From assembly GCA_031772625.1 (NCBI GenBank), contig CM062820.1, positions 85,852,069 through 85,916,068 on the forward strand: DNA of 64,000 bases, given 5' to 3'. The translations under genes were made by a program, and so were the position numbers. The first letter of the stretch is position 1, and each line of letters begins with the position of its first letter. This stretch comes from Pinus tabuliformis (Eukaryota > Streptophyta > Pinopsida > Pinales > Pinaceae). Below, piece by piece: positions 55,331-64,000 of this stretch. Below the pieces are notes generated by a model. It was not told the DNA's origin, made no database searches, and worked only from the letters and a program-made list of their open reading frames with translations.

Positions 55331-57518
55331 TCAAGTGAAGTGAAACAACCAATGCAACCAAGTAAGCATTTTGGCTGTTGTTTGAATTCTCCGCAAGCGC
55401 TTTCTTATGAACAATAAGAGAGAATTACTGAAAGGAAACTTCCATGAAAACTTGTAAATAGATCCATTGAATAATATGGATTCTCTATCCGACTCCAAAA
55501 ATACTGCATAAGGATCTTGAAATTCATGTGCACTGGGACTTAGCTCATCCAATGGATTACTTTTCTTCTCCTTGTACCATGAATGCAAACTTTCACTTGA
55601 GGTTTGTGACGAGACTCCTACTGAAAATGACAAAGAAACCGACTTCCAGATCAAGTTTGAATCAATACTTGTTTCAATCTCACAGGTAGCTAATGGATAA
55701 GGACTTTGACTGTAGACATCATCCAACACATCAGCTATTGGATCGTGAAAAACTTGGAAAGACTGTTGCAACCCATTTTCGATTGCTTCCAATGAGATGG
55801 CATGATTTTCTATAGGTTGCTCATCCTTTATTGAAAATATACTATGCAAATTTCCCTTCAAAAACTGAAAATGATTCAAAACAAAACGGTACGGAATCAT
55901 CTTGCATCATTTGATCATATGGTCCAGCTTCCAAGTCTTCATTTGCAACTAGAAAATCAATGGCATTTGCAAGCTGCAACTCTAGATATGAAAAGTCTTG
56001 AACAAGGATTTCATTGCCCTCAAGATGGTCCAGATCAAGACTTGTCAACAGTTGATTTCTGATTGCATGAATGTTGTCTCTGATGAACTGAAACGAAGCA
56101 AAACAAAAAGGCAAAGATCCTTCACTTACTTCAAAATTTGCTGCACTTTCCTTCTCACTTCCATAGCTGATATGCAATAGATGTTCACTGTTTTCAAACT
56201 GCTGAAAATGAACTTCCTCCTCCCACAAACTAGCTTCTGATTTATCTGCAAAACTAGCTTCTGTTTGGAGAACATAATCATCATCATCATAATGATCAAA
56301 CTTAGGCAAATCATCAGTATAAAACACATCATCAAGCATACATGTCATATCAACAGATCTCTCTTCTGCAAGATGATATATAAAACAATCATTATCAGAT
56401 CTATGACAACTGGGATAAGAAAGAAGATGTTTTGGATCAGCCACTTGTTCTTCTTCAATCAGTGAGCCATGGTCTTGAACATCATACTCATTCCTTGTGG
56501 TGATCTTTTGCATTAACTCTTACACTGCACTCACCAAAATGTTGAGCTTTACCTCTAAAGATGTTGATTCCTCTGGATCTATGTTCTTCATCTCTTCTTC
56601 CTTCAACTTTGCCCTTCTGATCAGCAAATTAGCCTCTACATCTATTGCACTGTTCTACATCTCTTCAAGTGTTGCAAGATGTGTTTCCTTCAGCTTAAAC
56701 TCCATTTCCAGATCAAAGGCTTCCGGGTAGTTCAAGAGAGCAGATCCAAGAGGAGGTCTTATATTAACCGGCATCAAAAAATAGACTTGGTTAAATCTAG
56801 TAGAAAATTGTTGTACTGTCTCCTCTGGCAGTCTTTTCAGCTGGTTATACTCTTCTATAATCAAGAAAGGGTTTTGTCTTACCACCCACTTCTCAAGGAA
56901 AACTTTGACAAACTGTAGTAAATATGAGATGCTCGCATCAGGCAGGGTCTTGAACCAACTCTTAACTTTGCCTTGCAAAGAGAGAGAGCAAAAAGCCTAA
57001 TACTGACATCTTCTTCATCAACTTCAAAAAGGTCAAAAAAAGGACTCTAAATTCAGTACATGTCTCTCGGCAGTGATATTATTATAGTCACCATCAAATC
57101 TTGGTAGATATAGGTCATGATTTTTAGGGAAAGCATGGGATATAGGAGGTAAAATCAGAGGCTTGTATTGATCTGGAATTTTACAAGGTATAGGAATATG
57201 TACAGAAGGAGTAGAATCAGTCTTGGTCTCTTTAGGCTCATCAGTTTGAAGATGGTCATCACAAAATTCAGAAGAAAGGTCTTGATCAAGATCAAAGGCA
57301 TGTAAATCTTTGGTATTCACAATCTTCAAAGGGAAGGAATCAAACGCAAGTCTTGGATCTTTTCTCAAATACAATATACTTTGCAAAGCCTTCTTGACAT
57401 TCTCGGGAAAAGAGAAGAAATAATTTATAACAAAGAACATAATGTCTTGGATGAAATTCCAACTTGAATATCTGATCTTTCCGTATTGTCCTTTCATGTT
57501 TCTGCTGGTCAGGTTCAT
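55331..57518 (-). mobile_element. GO3 Gag coding region
   Basis: In sense order from 57518: a start region (MNLTSRNMKGQYGK), an acidic linker, LPRFDGDYNN, then the Retrotrans_gag core (GKVKSWFKTLPDASISYLLQFVKVFLEKW and LPEETVQQFSTRFNQV at about 56990-56790), a charged helix (RRAKLKEEEMKN) and a long acidic extension down to 55331 with no known domain. No zinc knuckle, protease or polymerase is visible. It would form the capsid of the element's particle. There are a few breaks. Confidence 0.8.
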
Positions 57519-57665
57519 CCTCCAGTGGAGTCCTTGGATTAGATCTAGAAACTAATTTGGAGTCCCCAGGTGAATGATTTCAGCCTTGCTATGTCTGATC
57601 ATTGTTCACCATCAACAATCATATCTGAACTTGATTACATTTTGCTGAGGAACATAAAACTACGT

Positions 57666-57683
57666 TCCCCAGTATGGTCACCA
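57666..57683 (-). other. GO3 primer-site-like sequence
   Basis: Minus-strand TGGTGACCATACTGGGGA three bases inside the sense 5' LTR end. It resembles the arginine-tRNA type primer site of Tat/Ogre elements. It fits the Gag orientation. Confidence 0.6.
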
Positions 57684-57686
57684 CTA

Positions 57687-60600
57687 TGTTATAGCCTAGA
57701 TCTACCTCAGGCTGAGAAAGGTAGGTCTAGCGTAACATCAAACCACGATTACCCTGGTAGCTAGCCCTACTAGGTCAGGAGAGGGCTCTCTCCTTGTCAA
57801 TCTCAAATAAAATATAACAAGTAAGGCTTGAGATGACTGATATGAATACTAATTTTAGGCTAGGTATATGCTCAAAGGAATTTGATTGATTTTAATGGTT
57901 GGTTGCTCGATCAAATGAGGAAAGCAACTTTGGGTCCGAGAAATCAACTCAGATTTGCAGAGGCTTTTGTGGGGCAAGGTAGGTAAGTGTTTTGGCACTA
58001 TGAAATGAATGTGATGGTAAGTCTAAAGACTGGTGAGGAGTTGGAGAGGGAATGCAAGGTTCATGAGTCCTCTTCAAACAGCAGAAAACATTTAAAACTA
58101 AATAAACCCCAAGGCAGAGCACTGAAACACCAATGGATTGCACCTTTTAAACTTAATTCATTTAGTTATGCAGAAAGAGAGAGATGATGTCACACATAAA
58201 CATAAGATAAACTGAATAACTGAGAAGAAAACAATGCTAATTCACATTACCATAAGAATCCCACAAAATGCCGCAAAACCCTGCTTTATTTCCTTGCCAA
58301 ACTGCAGAAGTGATGTACAAAATAACTCAATGCATCCACAAGAGTCCAACCTTTACAAATGACTAAGAAAGTACATAATATAGGCTTCAAACTACTTATG
58401 TTAGCCATCAGGGGTCGAATCCATGAGTCAAGGAGCTATTTCAACAACATCTAAATTAGGAACTAGAAAATAGGCAGTGTAACAACTTGCCTCTAAAACT
58501 ATGGAAATTGATTCATTCAACCTCAAACCACCTCTAACTGATGTATCTACCCCCTCAAGTCATTTTTCATCATATTTCCATCATATTACATCATTTACCA
58601 TCACAAATTTACCAAGGAGAAGAGAAAAAGTCAAATGATAGTCAAACTAGGTGAAATTCTGTGTTTTTGGTCAAAAGTGGCAAAATTTTGCCTGATGCAC
58701 AGCGACCTGAGCCTGATGTGTAGCTCTTTTTCTAGGTGACTTTTGGAAGGCTTCCCGAAGTCCCAATCAGGTGCAGGATAGCTCATTGGAAAGCCTTGCC
58801 TGTCTAGTTTTTGGAACACTTTAAATTTTCTGATTTGGAGGTCATTTTCCCCCTCAAAATTGGATTCTCCCAAGACTATTCCTGTGTGTCCAAAAAGCGG
58901 CAGAGAGGGCATTTTTTGAGTGTTTTTTGCCCTTTTGGTGGCCTAGATCTCATCCAAATTTTATGAAACTTTCTGGGTTTCATTGTTTTTCCATGACTAA
59001 TCCAAAAATGCAAGCCATTTTGCAAAATACTAAGCCAACTCAAAGCTGAAAATTCTTGTGTTGCCTAATTCAAAAAAATCAAAATTTACAAAATTTTTCC
59101 AAAATCTGCCCAGTTTGGCTCAAATGTACTTAATTGGTTACTTTGTTGGGCAAGTGTAACATCAGCCATGATCTCAAGTTTTTCACCCCTCCTTTTGCTT
59201 CTTAAGGCCCTCCTTAATCTTGCCTTAAGGTGCTTGATCCTCTTATTGCATATTCTATTCCAGATCAAATAATGATGTGCCATATGCCTTAGCATCTTGT
59301 TGTCTCTGTTGGCTTTCTTTGGAAGACCCTCAAGATGGATATTTACCCTCTCAAGCCATATTTATCTCTCATTAACCACTTCTTGTTCAACTGGAGTCAA
59401 GGGAACCGAATGCTTCTCTACCATTTCACAAAAATCAAAACATGACTGATGTCTGAAACATGTGATGGCTAATGGGCAAGCAAGAAGTTCACTCATGCTG
59501 ATAGGTTCCTCCCTGATAATTTTTCCACCTTTGTGAGGCTTCCTTTGCTACAAATTTCTTTCTCTTGAGCTATCACTAAGCGTGTCCTTTTCAAAATCAT
59601 ACTCAGTACTTCTTTCCATTATGCTTGTCTTAATGATGTAATGTGATGATGGTATAGTGAACAATGACAATGGGTGGGGACAAAGAAGGTGATTATGAAG
59701 ATATTTTGCAAATGTGAAATGGAGTAGGGGAATGAAGGGATAGGTTTTGGGAAATTAGGGTTTTGTGAAGTGACTTAGGGTTTGATGAAGGGAATGAGTT
59801 GTCTTAGGGGAGTGGGATATGGAAAATGTGATTAATGGATTGATTTAGGGCAATGGGCAATGTAAGATAGAAAAGGGGAAAATGATGTTGGTTTTGCTTA
59901 TGGAGTGAGAGTTGTACAATGAAATGGAAAATGATGAAGACAAGCTAGGGTTTGATTTTCAAAATGCAAAACTCATGAAGAACACATGTAGAAGATCAAA
60001 TTCAGCTCAAGAACAATGATAACTTACTTGTAGAATAGAAATGTAGCGTTTTGAGGGTTATTGAGTGATTTGGAATGTTTTGGCAACTTCTGGACTGATG
60101 CGCAGTGCACTGGGCCCAATGCGCAGTGCATACCTGATACACAGTGCCTATGTAATTTAACACTGGCAAAAACTGTCTGATGCGCAACGCTCCTCTGATG
60201 CGCAACGCCAACCCTCTAATGCGCAGCGCCTCCCTGATGCGCAACACCTTTTTGCAGATGAATTTTGAAGGCCTTCCTGGTTTCCAAATTGGGCACGTGA
60301 TATCGCGTTGGAAATATTATTGAGTCTACTTTCCAACACAACTTGAATTTTTCAATTTAGAGTTCATTTTCCCTGTTAAAAGTCAAATATCCCAAGACTG
60401 GTCAAAATATGCAAAATGAGGATGCCTAAATGCAGAGTGCTGTTACAGTCAACTTTTGAAAGTCTTTCTCAACTCCAAATTGAGATCATGATAGCTCATT
60501 GGAAATATATCTCTATCTAAATATCATTTGACTCATCAAGAAAGTCATTTGAACATCCCAGCTAGGTGAAATATTGATTTTCCCAAGGTCACTCTAGAAG

Positions 60601-61431
60601 TGCATCAATCCTCCTGAGGCCAATGATGTTTTTGACATTTCTCCCAAACCATGAAACCTGTGTAAAAACTGAAAGAGGTTTTTCTTATTGGGTCAATGAA
60701 GAACAAAAATATCTCTCACTTTTGTCAAATTCATTTTTTATTGCTCATAAACATAGTTTGAAGAATACCTATCCCGATGTGTGGAACAGGGGATTTGTGG
60801 AAATGAAGGGAAACGAAGGGGATAAGGGGCTTCAAAATTTTTGAGAAAATTTTAGGAAGTAGGGAGGGATGTTAGGAATCATGGGAAAGTATAATTTCAA
60901 ATATTGAGTTAGGGGAAGGGGTCCAAAAGGGAAAAACACAAACCTAGCCTAGAAAATTGTCAAATTGTAGCAATAAACTAGGGTTTGTGGGAAAATGATG
61001 AATTTGAGGGATATGAGTGATGGGAAGCATTTAAGAAGGTATATTAAGGATAGGGGAAGCTGTATGAACATCAGGACACAAGTTTTGTTGATGATTTGAC
61101 CATCCAATAAAAATTACCTTCAAAACCCGAGGAGAGGGAAATGAGGCTTACCCAAGTATAATTGAAGCACGAAGAAGGTGTAAAATGACCCATTGGAACT
61201 TGAAATGATGATGAAAAATCTTTGAATGATGGTACACTAAGCTGAATGGTGACATGGACCAATACTTGGAAGAATTTGGAAGGAGTGAAAACAACCCTAG
61301 ATCTAATACCTAGTGACCAAATTTTACTTGAAGACTCACTGAAATGACAAAATTTGACTTTGATACCCTGAAATCACTTTGTAAGAGAATGTTTGATCAC
61401 TAGAGGAACGCTGCGAAGACTAACTCTAACA
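57687..61431 (-). repeat. GO3 LTR, right copy (5' LTR in sense)
   Basis: Partner of 51329-55076. It includes the decayed LTR reading frame (about 59158-59620) and the TGATGCGCAGCGCC cluster. Confidence 0.93.
60096..60248 (-). repeat. TGATGCGCAGCGCC cluster in right GO3 LTR
   Basis: Seven or so copies. One more unit than in the left LTR (TGATGCGCAACGCTCC-like near 60180), so the array has changed in length since insertion. Confidence 0.85.
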
Positions 61432-61740
61432 AAACATATAAAACTGGATGTAATCACGAAGATGCAGGCAACTCCAATTTGCATGCCACGGTACCAATAT
61501 TTTGCCACACCTTGTAAGAACCATAGTACTTGGGTGATCATTTATTATCCTTCTTAGCTTTCTTGAGGGACATTTGTTTGTATGGTTGTAGCCATAAAAA
61601 CACTCAGTCGCGTACATCAAAACTTCTTTCACTGCGATGTTGATATGCTTGTTGTTTCATTCTTTATTCTGCATCTGAATTGATCAGTTGTTGTTGTAGA
61701 TATGGAAGCAACTCATCAAAATCTTATGGCCTTCACCTCA
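61432..61740 (-). mobile_element. fossil Ty3/Gypsy chromovirus, integrase end
   Basis: Minus strand reads RMKQQAYQHRSERSFDVRD, VFLWLQPYKQMSL and YGSYKVWQNIGTVACKLELP: the integrase C-terminal (GPY/F) module that precedes a chromodomain. It is the sense-upstream continuation of 51062-51328 across GO3. Its far edge near 61740 meets a different Gypsy fossil. Confidence 0.85.
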
Positions 61741-63776
61741 GGCTTTGACTTCTGATGTAAGCCACACATAATGACAGTAGAAAAATAGAATGGTATTCAC
61801 AATAATTTGAGTGAAGAGTAATTTATCCTCGAGGGAAGTAATCTTTGAGCATTCTACCATTTACAGGTCCACCAAACAGTTGTGCTTAGACATGTCTTTC
61901 AGGAAAAATGCATTGTTTCCTCTGTAAACATCAAAATTATATGGTTCCTTCCATAGATTATCAAACTTACCATGCTTACCTTTATCCTCATTTCTTGAAT
62001 CCCACTTTAGTACAATGTATTCTAATTGAAAATCATCAACTTTACTTCTTCTATCATAAATATTTTTGATGTTCTCTTGGATGACTTGGGTTTTATTGTA
62101 AACTTCTTCTCTTGATTGCTGCAGTTGTATAATTTAGTTTATCCTCCTTTGTAAATAATTAGGCTCAGCTTCTGACTCCTAAAATAATTTGAGAACATGG
62201 ATTCCTAGGGATGAGGGGAAAACATCATCTACCCCATAAACTAATTGGAATGGAGAGATACCAAGAGACTTTTTGGTACTAATCTTGTCTGCCCACAAAG
62301 CATTAATTAATTTATTATTCCAAGACTTTTTGTTGTCATGCAACAACTTATTAATAATATTAACCAAACTTTTATTTCAATACTCTGCTAACCCATTTCC
62401 CTGTGGGTAATAGGCAATAGAGTGACCCAATATTATGTTGTACTTGTTGGGTCATTTTGTTTGTGGAAATCAACTTGTTTGCATTATGTTGCAACCTAAT
62501 CATAGCTAGGGTCCTCCTTCAAATTTCATGTACTCGTCAAAATTCATTGGAAATTTGGCAAAGGTCTTCAACCTCTACACATATTACCACATCAATGTCA
62601 ACTAAAGCCACGATGTAGATATCAATCTTAGTACATAGTTGTTGAGTTGTGTTTTCAATGATTTAACCACTCATGTGCACTCCATCATAACATCATTGGC
62701 TACTGCAACTCGGAAATTTGGCTATGGATTTACTTTTGACTTCATTGATATTACTAACTTGGAATCTATAAAGTTATGGGTTCTGCCGAAATCAATAAGC
62801 ACAACTAGAGTCCTCCCCTTGACCTTGCTCCTTACTTGCAGGGTTTGATATTGGTTTACCCCATGTATGGAAATGAGGGAAACTATTGGAATCTCTTGTT
62901 GATCTTTACTATCCCTGTGAGTGATTTATTCCTCATCCTTTGCTATCTACTCTGGCAATCATGTGGATCTTTTGAGGGGACTATCACTTGTGTGCAACAA
63001 TATACATAACAACTAAACTTGGAAGAGAAATATTTTCTATATGTAGGCTAGCTTGGTGAAACTCTTTAGAGTAGTAGGTCATAGGGCTTTGTTTCTTCAT
63101 ATTCTGAAAGGGTGAGAAATAGTCTTCTTGGGCGTAAGCTTGAAAGTTCAGATAAAAAGCAGTGACATATTCATCTCGAGTAGTAATTTCATGTTGATCA
63201 ACTTCATGTTCCTTCATTTTCCACCAATAAAATGTAGGTCCTCCTAGTGTAGGGTTGCAAATTGGATTTTCTAATAGTCCTCCATAGGATTTAATTGAAA
63301 GACATGTAACAACATACAAATCCAAACCGTTGGTTTAGTCTTTTCATTAACTACATCAAACTTGGGAATGGTATTCCTCTCAAGTAGTGGTTGGTTGATT
63401 AATATGATTTCCTTTTGAATTATCTTGATTTTGATGGCTCCCATGTTAGGCCTTCCTCCCATTACTATTTCCTACAAATAATTTCAATCATTACCATGTC
63501 GGTTAGCCTTTTCCTTCGATCTTGGGGTCTATGTTGATCTTATTCCTCAATACTACTGCCTTCTTCCCTTCCCTTTTGCTCATTGCCACAATTAATATAT
63601 AAATGGATTAATTCACTTGTTTCACGAGGTCTCTCATTCCATCCAAGGGAATCCTTATGGCTTATTTCCCTAATAATTCAATCTTTGGCTTTCTAATTGT
63701 CTTTCCCATGAGATGCTGAAAAAGAAGCCATAGTTGGTAACTACCCATGAGACCAAGAAAGTGGCTTTGATACAAT
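61741..63776 (-). mobile_element. second fossil Ty3/Gypsy element, internally deleted
   Basis: In sense order: primer site at 63775-63761 (TTGTATCAAAGCCAC, altered methionine-tRNA type), Gag remnant (about 63440-62984, TFYWWKMKEHEVDQHEITTRDEYVTAFYLNF in two pieces), protease remnant (VVLIDFGRTHNFID near 62800), integrase core end (NKLINALWADKISTKKSLGISPFQLVYG near 62290) and an integrase tail (REEVYNKTQVIQENIKNIYDRR, GKHGKFDNLWKEPYNFD) to about 61830. Reverse transcriptase and RNase H are missing. Old, with many breaks. Confidence 0.8.
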
Positions 63777-64000
63777 TGTTATGAACCAAAGAATTAGAAG
63801 TTGATTTTTTGTTTTGAAAGAAATTTGAACAGTGGTAAGTGTTAAATCTTCTAATACGTACCCAGATTTATTTACCTACAATAATTCTTCGTCATTCATT
63901 AATCTAGGAAATCAAGGTTTTCAACTCACAAAAAATTACAAGGAAAAATGCATTTACTGGAACTTTTAACTTGGCCCACATATGATGAATTTGGCCCAAG
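63777..64000 (-). repeat. candidate 5' LTR of the second Gypsy fossil, cut by the window end
   Basis: In sense orientation it ends GGTTCATAACA at 63777, directly before the primer site. The start lies beyond the window. It shows no good match to the candidate LTR at 50788-51061, which supports two separate elements. Confidence 0.5.

Larger units (their letters stand above)
51329..61431 (-). mobile_element. GO3: Gag-only Gypsy-type LTR element with giant LTRs
   Basis: A 10.1-kb element inserted in the chromovirus with target duplication AAACA (51324-51328 and 61432-61436). The LTRs are 3.75 kb each (51329-55076, 57687-61431) with TG...CA ends, and the interior is only 2.6 kb. The interior codes, on the minus strand, for a Gypsy Gag and an extended C-terminal region but no enzymes. 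A primer-site-like TGGTGACCATACTGGGGA stands next to the LTR on the minus strand, of a type used by Tat/Ogre-like Gypsy elements. LTR differences are roughly 5% by eye, so it is older than GO1, GO2 and the Copia element. It has a few breaks. Confidence 0.92.

Overview
This window looks like intergenic DNA of a seed plant with a large, transposon-rich genome, possibly a gymnosperm. The lineage is inferred only from the density of old and young LTR retrotransposons, one LINE with an RNase H domain and the AT-rich spacers. Almost everything recognisable is a mobile element or the wreck of one. The only host gene with a clear open reading frame is a multi-pass membrane protein gene starting at 36277. 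It is split by a retroelement and followed by three decayed partial copies of itself.

Layout. 1-3545: G-rich and repeat-rich DNA without a gene. 3551-8928: a very young LTR element carrying only a Gag gene (here GO1). 8934-16016: a heavily decayed long coding region of unknown family, interrupted by a tandemly doubled Copia pol fragment at 10253-13389. 16017-21725: spacer with microsatellites, small tandem repeats and faint decayed reading frames. 21798-27960: an L1-type LINE on the minus strand, broken but with all domains visible. 27961-29914: spacer with a dispersed repeat. 29915-36072: a nearly whole Copia element. 36277-38207 plus 44234-44555: the host gene. 38208-44228: a second Gag-only LTR element (GO2) inserted in the gene's coding sequence. 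44556-47905: duplicated gene pieces. 48365-50787: spacer. 50788-64000: two decayed Ty3/Gypsy elements, one of which carries a third Gag-only element (GO3, 51329-61431, LTRs of 3.75 kb).

The main result is three separate Gag-only LTR elements in 64 kb, each with exact 5-bp target duplications: two of Copia type with long coiled-coil, multi-knuckle Gag proteins, and one of Gypsy type. Each carries its own short motif repeated many times outside the Gag gene. GO2 shares leader, polypurine tract, the last bases before its 3' LTR and parts of its LTR with the Copia element 2 kb upstream, so the two look like a non-autonomous/autonomous pair. GO2 has amplified, downstream of its Gag gene, two short motifs that also occur in the Copia LTR. 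That is the most promising candidate here for an undescribed cis-acting packaging or recognition system. All comparisons were made by eye; counts of differences are hand counts.
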